A stretch of 64,000 bases of DNA from Sympetrum striolatum (taxonomy: Eukaryota; Arthropoda; Insecta; Odonata; Libellulidae). Below, piece after piece: positions 55,221 to 64,000 of the stretch. Below the pieces are notes generated by a model, which did no database searches, was not told the origin of the DNA, and saw only the letters and a list, made by a program, of their open reading frames with translations. The position numbers and the translations under genes were made by a program. How positions within the stretch are numbered: position 1 is the stretch's first letter; every line of letters starts with the position of its first letter. The stretch is from positions 43,433,393 through 43,497,392 of the forward strand of contig OX388350.1 of the NCBI GenBank assembly GCA_947579665.1. Direction: 5' to 3'.

Positions 55221-56912
55221 CTAAGCACCTCTAATTAGCCTCTCTTTCCAAAAGTTAGTGTAGTCCTTTTCAAGGAAATGAAGGGAACATAGATGTAGAA
55301 TTGTTTCTTCCTTTGCCAACCTAGTCTGCACACTAGCATTCCCCAAGAATGCTACCCAAAGCTCACAATCAAAACTGAAAAAAAAACAATTCCAGCAATT
55401 AACAGAGGAGTAGAAAATAATTTGCCAAAATGTATACCTTCCAAGACCCAAAAGCTTTTTTTTCTGGATGCATCAACAATTAAAGAAGAGGTACTCAGAA
55501 CATAATGCAGTAGCCTAATGAAACTTAGTTAGCCAAAAAGTACCATAACAAAAATCCTACTACAACTTAGTATAACATAGAAGGAGTAATTAAATTTATG
55601 CAACTACACCCAAAGCAGTGAAATATAATAATTTAGAAAATTCAGGGAGCCAATACTATATGATACATTGCTACCAAAACATAAAGCAGTAAAATATGAT
55701 CATCTGGGAAACATAGATAGCCCACAATATATAAATCCATGCTTTTAGCAAACTTTTGATAAAAGAGGTATATTAAAACACTTTGAAATTACCCTTTTTG
55801 AAAGCATGCACTATCATAATCTAATTCCATCTTCTAAGTGACTAAAGATTACTTATCTGTTTATTAACCTTCATAATTACTTCTCTCATTCACCTAAGGA
55901 AATGCTTAATGTTGTAACAGAAATAGAACTGAAATTTTACAAACTATTTTGAAAATAATAATTTACAAATATGTATCTAATTGTTTTAATCTATTTGACC
56001 ACATGCTGATAAATATGTTTTAGCACAAAATTTAGCATTTGAATTGCAACTGAAATCTAACTTTGAAGTAGGTCCAGAAATTGGTCATAGAAAAAGAAAG
56101 CTCACTTGCATAGAATATACTTAAATTCAATCCATGTGCAGATAATTGATTAAAAAAACACAAAATGTAATATCATTTAGGAAACAGGTAGCCCTCAATA
56201 TATGAAACCATGCTTGTAGCAAACTTTTTATAAGAGAGATATGACAGAGTTGTTTTAAAGGACTTAGAAGTTACTCTTTTTGAAAGCATACACTTAAATA
56301 ATCCAACTCCATCCTCCCAGTGATAAAAAGATTACCTATCTGATTATTTATGTTCATCATCACTTCACTCTTGTCCACCTAAGGAAATGGTTACCTTATT
56401 GTTATAACTGAAATAGACCTGAAAATTTACAAACTATTTCGAAAGTAATGTTTTATATAAATGTATTCAATTTCTTTAATCTTTATGACCACATGCTGAG
56501 AAATATGTTTTAGCACACAAAATATGTAATAGTTATAGTTCCTTAATCCCCAACAGTATGGAAGAAATTAAAAAATCGCAGATTAAGATTGCACACAAAT
56601 ATGGCATCATGGGAATTCAGAAGTTATTGAAAAATACTTTAGCTTATTGCATGTACTCGACGGCTAATAAAATGTTACTGCTTCTTTAATTATCGAATTT
56701 TGAAAGTATATATCGCCGAATTTCTTTACACTCCAGTCCCTACAATTTATGTACAAAAATTCTTACTTCACCTTACGTCCTCCATTTTGGACACTTATTA
56801 ACCAAAATTATTCTACTTACGTTTGCTTTGCTCTGGGAATAACAAAAAACCTTACATCTGGCTGCTCGCTGGTGGAAGTACACTTTGATACTATACAGCG
56901 AAGCTTATTCAT
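55221..56912 (-). CDS. THAP-domain protein, two exons, 81 residues
   Basis: Exon 1 is 56821-56912 (ATG to CAA AC|GTAAGT) and exon 2 is 55221-55374 (after TTTTTCAG, to TAG). The split codon AC|T joins correctly. The product has the THAP C2CH zinc-finger pattern: MNKLRCIVSKC, then FFVIPRAKQ, ELWVAFLGN and HLCSLHF. THAP domains bind DNA in transcription factors and in P-element-like transposases. After the domain the frame closes within about 20 residues, and no AVPTF-like end is visible. It may be a minimal THAP gene, one isoform of a longer gene with unseen 3' exons, or a degenerate transposase piece. The intron holds a large internal duplication. Confidence 0.6.
55680..56525. repeat. ~360-bp direct duplication in the THAP intron
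   Basis: About 55680-56040 and 56165-56525 are diverged copies roughly 485 bp apart. Shared text includes AGCAAACTTTT-ATAA, CCTAAGGAAATG and GACCACATGCTGA-AAATATG. AT-rich, non-coding. Confidence 0.75.
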
Positions 56913-57705
56913 CTTCACAATTTTCGGTGTAATGAAGAAAATCGCAGGACCGCGTTAAAAGCAAATGATAACATCAATGGCGTCAATGGCCACATGAGCT
57001 CTGTTAGACATTCGAAGAGAACGCCTGCCCCCACCTCCTTCTTCCTAGGCTTTGGAACCATTGGTACTAGTAGCTCCATCATTCGGACGCTCAAAAATAC
57101 AACGGCGAAAGCAAAATTGTGACAAATGAACGAGAGTCATCGGGTTGAACCCCTCTTTTACACTTTTGAGGGGGACAAGGAAAAAAAGTGTGAATCGCGG
57201 GAAAGTGTAAAATTGAGGTTAGGCACAATTTAATGAAAAATAACCCCTTAATATATAGTTAAATGTTCTATTTTTCATATGAATCATGTTCTAAATGAAT
57301 AGTAAGTAGAAAACCTTAAATTATGATAACAAAAAATTCTTTATTAGTACTGAACTCTCAGTGAGGTAGATCATACAAAACATCAGTCTTCTGAAAGAGA
57401 TCCTTTAACACAGGACGATAAATAAGTAAATACTGATAAATGAGTAAAACGGATAAACATTTTCCATTAGCTCCATAAACATAAAAGAATCTTCTAAAGT
57501 AAAAATATTTTAACCTTTGGACAAACTAAACAAAAATATTTGACTTAAAATCCATTTAACATTTAATTAAAAACAATATGTATCAACTTAAACTCTCCTA
57601 AGTCTTCTCAAAATTTAAAGCAATTAAATATATATCACAGAATTTATTAAACATTCTGGGGTGAATTAAGTGATGAAAAAAGAAGCACCATTACAATATG
57701 TTCTT
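56913..57705. other. non-coding, THAP upstream region and 3' flank of a Tigger element
   Basis: 56913-57060 is GC-richer and may be the THAP promoter/5' UTR. From about 57145 the sequence GAACCCCTCTTTTACAC, followed by TCGCGGGAAAGTGTAAA, resembles the terminal region seen inverted at 61560-61629. It could be the left end of the Tigger element that contains 57706-59259. Confidence 0.35.
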
Positions 57706-59259
57706 TTAACTAGCCTTCTTCTGGAAATATTCCATTATCTTTGTTTGCTTAGTCATTTCATTAGTGCAAATTATTTCTACTCTTTTTTCAATTATGTCCA
57801 ACAGCTCTAATTCTTTCTCATTTCCTGCAACAGTTGATAAATGTTGCCTCAGTGCACTGACAGCAGACATAGCATTGATTGTGCTTTCTTTTGGAATTTC
57901 TGTATCATCATCATCCTCCTCACTTGCTGTCTCATCACTGTCATGCAGGTCAATAGCTTCATCAATAGTAAGTGACTTACATGTTGATAACATCTCATCC
58001 ACTCCCACAAAGTCTGAAAAACTTATTTCATCTCCAAATAATGACAACTGATCATCGGCTTCCAAAGCTATATTACCACCTCTCCCTTCTTCTAATGAGT
58101 CTTCATAGTCCTGTGCAAAGTTGCAGTCTTCTGAAAAACTGAATCCTGCTTTTTTAAAACAATTTGCGATTTTGCCCTCATCAACTTCTTTCCATGCTCG
58201 TGCTACGTAGTGTAGTGCATCTAAAACAGATACTTCGAAGTTCTTAGGGTCCCTCCCACTGTCTATAAGATTAATTGCTTTTCTCACTAGAATCCTGCGT
58301 TAGTTGGATTTGAATACATGGATTATCCCTAAATCTAATGGCTGTAATTGGCTGGTACAATTTGGTGGGAAGAACACCAGTTTTATATTCCTCAAATTCA
58401 TATTTTTTGGGTGGGCTGGGCATTGGTCTAAAAATAATACAATTTTTCGGTTTTGTCCACCCATCTTGGCATCTAGAGCCTGTATTTGTTCCTGAAATAA
58501 ATGTGACGTCATCCAAGGTTTGGTATTAGCGGCATAAGTTGTGGGATATGTCTTGATATTTTTAAAACATCTGGGATTTTTGGATTTTCCAGTGACAAAT
58601 GGCCTCAACTTTTCACTACCATTAGCATTAGCACCTAACAATACTGTTAAACGAGCTTTGCTATGCTTTCCACCATGGCAAGATTCACCTCTAAACTCTA
58701 AAGTCTTATGGGGAAGTGTATTGAAAAAAAGGCCTGTCTCATCTAAATTGAAAATGTCTTATGGAGCATACCCTTCTGTATGCTCACTTAAACAATGTTC
58801 CTTCCACTGCGCCACTGTTTGGGGATCAACACTATTGGACTCACCACAAATTGTTTTGTATAAAACATTATGCCTAGTCTTAAACCTGCTTAACCATCCG
58901 TTTGAAGCCTTGAAGTCTTCAATTCCCAGCCTCATTGCCACATGTTGCGCTTTTTCCTTCAGAATAACTCTGATGGGTATGTTAGAGGACCTGGTGCACT
59001 GAAACCATTCTTTTAAAATTTCTTCTAGTCTATCATATTTCGAGTACTTAACATATTTTCGCCTCTTTGCACTGGGTCCGCATTCCACTGCACTGGTTTC
59101 TATGTTTTTGCGAGTTTTAACAACAGTGTTTAATGTGGACACTGGAATCCCAAGTTCTTTGGCAAGGGAAACGCGTGAACCTACATGCGAGTCAACTCTT
59201 CCCAAAATTTTTATTTTATCTTCTATTGAAAAAGTTTTCCTCTCTCGTTTCTGGGCCAT
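57706..59259 (-). pseudogene. Tigger/pogo transposase frame with two stop codons
   Basis: One continuous minus-strand frame of 518 codons from ATG at 59257-59259 to the final stop at 57706, broken only by TAA at 58759-58761 and TAA at 58300-58302. There is no frameshift. N-terminal helix-turn-helix (KTFSIEDKIKILGRV, LAKELGIPVSTL) and CENP-B-type part (NGWLSRFKTRHN) are present. All three catalytic Asp motifs are intact: NLDETGLF, LFLDQCPAHP, LQPLDLGII. The C-terminus has QTKIMEYF, which fits the PCNA-binding PIP-box pattern known from pogo transposase. With only two nonsense codons it died recently in this copy. Confidence 0.9.
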
Positions 59260-59389
59260 TCCGTATTTGATTCGCGTTTATAGACGCTGTCACGAAAAGA
59301 AGCAGGGAAAAAGAGATTACGATTAAAACAACTTTTAAATTAATCGTCAATAATATCGTCAAATAGCGTCAAACCAATCTTAGGATTAC
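59260..59389. other. upstream flank of the Tigger transposase
   Basis: AT-rich, no feature seen beyond being 5' to the transposase start. Nested repeats begin immediately to the right. Confidence 0.3.
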
Positions 59390-61190
59390 CTTGTTGGTAA
59401 AGTTATCGATGAAGACTGTTCGGAAATAATTTTTGTTTTTATATTAAAAATTGCCCTATTTCAAAGAAATTTTCTGGGAAGACATTTGAAATATTTCGGC
59501 TTATTTAGCAATTTAAAGGAAGGAAGTACCTCTTGTAGTTACTGAGATATGTCGATTATAGTGAACAAGGAACAGAAATGGCCTCCGGAGACCATGTTTT
59601 TTGTGATAGTTCAGGCATTTGGACGCCAGATGTAGCGGCGATCGACGAGTTTCACATCTCGGAATAAGCGTAATATTCACTAAATGAAGCAGTGTTTTTG
59701 TCGCAAATGTTGCTTTGTGTTAAGAAAAAGATAGTCATCCTCACGTTCGGATTGCAAGCTATAATTGATTTGCAAGCTCAATTGGCTTCCAAGGTCTTTT
59801 AACAGAAATAGGAAATAGGTGTCCGTTAGAGTTGAAATAAGTCTAAATCGCCCTACCGGGGAAGTGTGGAAACATCAAAAATGGCGGAAAATCAGTCGAA
59901 AAATGGTCGTTTTTCAAACGAAATATATTGAAAATGGAAGGTACTATGATCGTTTGAATACTATATATATATGCCGCCATCCTTTATCTACAACATGGTG
60001 CAGGGTTTGTTGAAATATATTCAGTATCAAGGGAGATATTGAATTATTTCCAAACAGTCTTCATGATAATTTTACCCGTGGATCATCACGAGAACGACCA
60101 CGAATATAAACATAGCGTCTATATTCGTAACTACGATGCTTACAAGTGAAGTGGAAAACCTACAATACTTACCACCAACGGTAAAGTTTTGGAAGAGGAC
60201 CGTCAGGGAGAAATTCTATATCTCCCTTATACGTTGATATTATGATAAAAAATTTAACGCACATTAAAGATAAAGAATAGCGGTATAATTATATGTTTAT
60301 AAACAATTTCTAGTACGTATGGTTTAGGAGATATTTACATCCAAATATTACCGTTTTTGGTCGTTTTTCGTCTGCTAGGACGCCATCTTTGATGTTTCCT
60401 CGGGTCTCCGCTAGGGCGATTGTGACTTATTTCAACTCTAATGAAGTCCTAGGGAAAAATTCCTTTTTCGGCAAAATTCGCTTTGTGTTATAAAAAAGAT
60501 AGTCACCCTCTCGTTCGGTTTGCAAGCTATAGTTGGTTTGCAAGCTCATTGGGTTTCCAAGGTCTTTCAAGGTACATATTAATTCAGAATTATGATGAAA
60601 AAGTGTTTCATCGCGGATGGGTTGAGTTGGGTGTTCCAGGCTCCCTTTATTATATGATCTTCATTAAAACAAAGTCATAATTTTTCTTAAAATACCTTGG
60701 AAACCTAATGAGCTTGCAAACCAACTATAGCTTGCAAACCGAACGAGAGGGTGACTATCTTTTTTATAACACAAAGCGAATAGGGCCGAAAAAAACAATT
60801 TTTTCCATTTAAATTCGTTCGTCGTAAAATACATCCGGAATCATCGAGAAATGTGTGAGTTTGACGTTCGTGCGATGTTTATGCTATTTGAAATGCGTTA
60901 CGTATTCTCTGTTTCGGAGATGTGAAACTGGGCGTGTGCTGCGACATCTAGCGTCAGAACGCCATAACTAAAGGTTTAAGAATGGTCTCCGGAGGCCATT
61001 TCTGCACCTCCGTCACTGAAAGTTACTTATCGCGGTAAATATAGCACGTACCCGTATGTTAGATATATGTACATAAAGCGCAATATTGAACACATGTGCC
61101 AGTGAAGTTTCATCTAAAAAGGGTCAATTTTAGTACAAAAAAATAAATAAAACGCTGACGGTCCTCTTCCAAAACTTTACCCCACCAACA
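59390..61190. repeat. nest of interleaved inverted repeats
   Basis: At least five inverted pairs: 59396-59430 with 60043-60077; 59573-59666 with 60911-61004 (shared AATGGCCTCCGGAGACCAT); 59824-59915 with 60359-60441 (shared TTAGAGTTGAAATAAGT); about 60180-60206 with 61154-61181 (27 bases, GGTAAAGTTTTGG then AAGAGGACCGTCAG); and 60479-60563 with 60694-60778. Some pairs are nested and others cross, which indicates successive insertions of foldback-type elements. No coding frame of note. Confidence 0.85.
60479..60778. repeat. 85-bp near-perfect inverted repeat with 130-bp spacer
   Basis: Arms 60479-60563 and 60694-60778 match at 84 of 85 positions when one is reverse-complemented. Each arm is also a member of the five-copy ~115-bp family found at 59688, 61854 and 61973. 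Transcribed, it would fold into a long hairpin. Confidence 0.95.
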
Positions 61191-61853
61191 AATGGAATGA
61201 AATTAAAACTTCGCAAACAACCTGTCTTAGGAAATCCCGCGAGTGGTCAGAAACAAATGATGAAGGAATTATTCTAGAAGTTAAAAGAGGCCGTATTAAT
61301 GATAATGGCGCTAGTGACAGGTATGCCAAAAAGGCAAGGAGGATGTAAATACAACTTCTTTTCCTATATTTACAACCTTCTTGCAAAAAGGTTATCCCTA
61401 CTGATCCCTACCTCCGATCGCTAACACTCTTTCTTCTTGATTACAGTGCGCTATCCGCCATGTTCCCTTTGGCGGCTTGGCGTAAATAGCGGGTCATTTG
61501 AAATTTCGTTAGCGTAAATGCGGGGAAGACTTAACATTGTAGAGGTACTTAAATCATCGGGACTTGACGAAAATGTCGTAAATTGCGGGAAAACGTATAT
61601 TGCGGGGGCGTAAAAGTGAGGTTCTACTGTATATATATCTGTGGTATTTATAGTGGTTATAGCGTATATTTCCCGATACCCTGCAATCTTACGGGTTCAT
61701 GGAGTGAAAAGGGTGCTAGGGAGGGATGTTCGGAATGAATTGCCATTTTTCAGTAATTTTCTGGGTAAAATACTAGTTTCACACAGTTTGGGAGAAAATC
61801 TATAGCTCCTTTATTACTGAAGATACACATATGATTCTTATGTATCCAGAAAC
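61191..61853. other. non-coding; right end of a Tigger-type element near 61629
   Basis: Read inward on the minus strand, from 61629 down, the sequence is CAGTAGAACCTCACTTTTAC followed by CGCCCCCGC and other CCCGC units, bordered by TA at 61630-61631. CAGTRGAACCTC is the typical Tigger terminal motif. It may be the 5' end of the element containing 57706-59259, split by the nested repeats between. Confidence 0.55.
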
Positions 61854-62094
61854 AGCAGTGTTTGTCGCAAATGTTGCTTTATGTTATGAAAAAGATAGTC
61901 ACCCTCACGTTCGGATCGCAAGCTATAGTTGGTTTGCAAGCTCAATTGGCTTCCAAGGTCTTTTTAAGGAAAAGCAGTGTTTTCGTCGCAAATGTTGCTT
62001 TGTGTTAAGAAAAAGATAGTCACCCTCGCTTTCGGATCGCAAGCTATAGTTGGTTTGCAAGCTCAATTGGCTTCTAAGGTCTTTTTAAGGAAAC
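61854..62094 (+). repeat. tandem pair of a 119-bp repeat
   Basis: Copies start at 61854 and 61973 (AGCAGTGTT, GTCGCAAATGTTGCTTT) and end CTTTTTAAGGAAA. The same family occurs at 59688-59805 (+), 60473-60570 (+) and 60691-60785 (-). Confidence 0.9.
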
Positions 62095-62149
62095 TCAGCA
62101 ACTTCAAACTAATTACTTACTCGATTTATTCTCAAAGGTTGAACTCGTA

Positions 62150-62250
62150 CTAACTTCAAATTTGCCTTTGGTGAAAGCGGTCTCGGGTTCGATTCCCGGT
62201 GGGAGCCAATGTGCGAAATGACCTAAGCTGTCGAAGCACTTTTAACAATA
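62150..62250 (+). repeat. SINE-like fragment with intact B-box
   Basis: CGGGTTCGATTCCCGG near 62184-62199 is a perfect T-arm-like B-box. It is followed by GACCTAAGCTGTCGAAGCACTTT, the same tail as at 11938-11958. A convincing A-box was not found upstream. Confidence 0.55.
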
Positions 62251-64000
62251 CTACTACTAACTTCAAATCCTATGTTCTGCAAAGACTAACGATATCTAAG
62301 CACAGAAACAGTACGCAAGAAGAGAAATTCGTTTAGTGTAGCACTAGCGGCAGTTCTCGGAAGCTCGTAAAAAGCCGAAATATCGGCATCAAAAGTAGTG
62401 AAAAAGGTATTTTTCGCAGCTTTATATCTAAAGATTAAACGCAGTGACATAATAGTGTTTTATCATTATATAATGCGCAATCTATACTCTATCTATAAAA
62501 GCAATAATTATAATTCTAGTGTCCCACATAAAGGAGATATGAATTTTTTCCTTGAACCAGATACAACAGATATTTACCAAAGTTTTATTCCATCGATAGT
62601 GCTCATTTTCAGTATCTCCTTTTACGATGATGGTCAATCTCGATTGATTTAATTTATTATCATAAGCGGTTTTCATATCTACATACCGTTGATTACATAT
62701 CCATTAGTAGATTTTACTTTTCGCAAACTTGTCCATGTGATTTGGATCGAGAGATAAACTGAAAGCTGGAAAGCAACAAACACCTCCAAAGGTAAACAAA
62801 GCAGATGACAGCATCCTTATCCTTCCCCATTGGTGTATTCTAGGCGGAAGTTGACAGTGGCTAATGGGAATGCTCGATACAAAACAATGAATTTATACAA
62901 ATTCAACAAGTTTTCCATGCTGACGACAAGGTGGCAGAATAGTCAAATATTTGGTAATATAGCCGACTGAAAATATTTTCAAAATCATTCAAAATAGAAC
63001 ATGTTCTATTTTCAACCAATCAGGAAAGAGGGTCGGCCATGTTACCAAATATTTTCGAAAAAATTTGCCCGTGTATGGCGGCCTTTAAAATAATCTTTCG
63101 CGTAACTTTGACAGTAAAAATCCCATTGGTATTATATCATGCTCTTCGATATTTAGTTATAATATCAATGTGTCTTAAAATAAAAAAACAGCTACAACAA
63201 GTAAGCAAAAAAACTTACCATCAGTAATACTCGAAAAAATAAACATGGTCATTTCTGTACCTGCATTCGAATCGAAAACTGAATCACTCGATTGGCCCAA
63301 ATATCGATTGATATCAATATTTTGCGGGATTTTAAAATTGTGTCATTTGCATGAAAACTAACGCACTTAATCTCTTCATTGACGGTTGTCTTCTGAAAAA
63401 CAAAAATCGATATTTTGGAAATTTAAAGGCAAACAAAAATTCTACTGAACTGTCGTTTGACAATTAAAATCGTTTCTTACGTGTCAAGAATATGTTCAAG
63501 AAGTATTCTATGTAGTTGTGCAATGTTTTGATAAATCGTGGGTCTTTTTGATGATTACTTTCCCGAAGTAACACAAAATAATGGCATCTCCCCTCGAAGC
63601 TCATAAATCTTGGAGATACATTGCGATCAATAGAGAATAAATGATTGACCGAGGTATAGGATAATTGTATAAAATGGCTAGTTATTTAAAATATAATCTC
63701 ACTTTTCCTTACGAATTATTATTTTATTTTCGTTTTAATAAAAGAAGGAATTGGTCTATTGCTCCGATAATAATAATGGAAGTGTCCGAAATTTTAGCAG
63801 TAGTATGCCCCATAGCTCTTAGCTTAATGATATTATAGCGTAACAGCATTCCATCCTAGAGATTTACCTCTTCGCTGCAATTAAAAACATCGAAATTCAA
63901 AGCAAATTTAAGTTTCCATCCTTTCAAGAGTCATAGAAGTTAGGGGTCCGTGGGGTGTAAATGACGACTTTATTTAAAACGGGAGACTTATATTAGAATT
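62251..64000. other. non-coding right flank
   Basis: No gene recognised. Contains an imperfect ~25-bp inverted repeat pair (62944-62968 and 63031-63057) around a 22-bp perfect palindrome at 62991-63012 (AAAATAGAACA and its reverse complement). This is possibly a small MITE. Confidence 0.45.

Overview
The window is nuclear DNA of an arthropod, most likely an insect. It is AT-rich, has spliced genes with GT-AG introns, and carries metazoan Ty3/gypsy LTR retrotransposons, pogo/Tigger transposases, tRNA-derived SINE-like sequences, MITEs and satellites. There is no operon structure, CRISPR array or intact RNA gene. Four host genes are supported. (1) The 3' part of corkscrew, the SHP2/PTPN11 orthologue, lies on the + strand in ten exons (14625-23447): C-terminal SH2, PTP domain and a tail with two YxN motifs. 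(2) A 177-residue STARS/ABRA-type Costars-domain gene lies on the - strand in five exons (27513-31732), tail-to-tail with corkscrew. (3) An unrecognised + strand gene with a KEN motif has two visible exons (33514-35420). (4) A small two-exon THAP-domain gene lies on the - strand (55221-56912).

Layout. 1-3444 is non-coding, probably corkscrew intron. 3445-10211 is a complete Ty3/gypsy element (called E1) with two identical 625-bp LTRs, an ATAC target duplication and one intact Gag-Pol frame. 10212-14624 is non-coding with SINE-like pieces. 14625-25870 is corkscrew and its probable 3' UTR, with a TA-flanked MITE in the last intron. 27513-31732 is the Costars gene; 33093-33338 is a hAT-type MITE; 33514-35555 is the KEN-motif gene. 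37281-43464 is a second, related Ty3/gypsy element (E2), damaged by one frameshift and by loss of most of its 3' LTR. 44030-46262 is a two-unit satellite carrying twelve Pol III B-box-like motifs. 49305-51204 is a ~160-bp satellite followed by a 14-bp minisatellite. 51279-52400 is a decayed Tigger transposase. 55221-56912 is the THAP gene. 57706-59259 is a second Tigger/pogo transposase frame with two stop codons. 59390-62094 is a cluster of nested inverted and direct repeats. The remaining gaps show nothing beyond the repeats listed.

The strongest new observation concerns the 3' non-coding regions of E1 and E2. Both carry the same series of three hairpins in the same order. The stems differ between the elements by compensatory base-pair changes, while the nucleotides around the first stem and the loop of the third are nearly unchanged. 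This is what a selected RNA structure would look like. The second is the B-box array: twelve GGTTCGA-type motifs, mostly 157-176 bp apart, without tRNA bodies.

All coordinates and exon joins were derived by eye from the sequence. Family assignments rest on recognised motifs, not on database searches.
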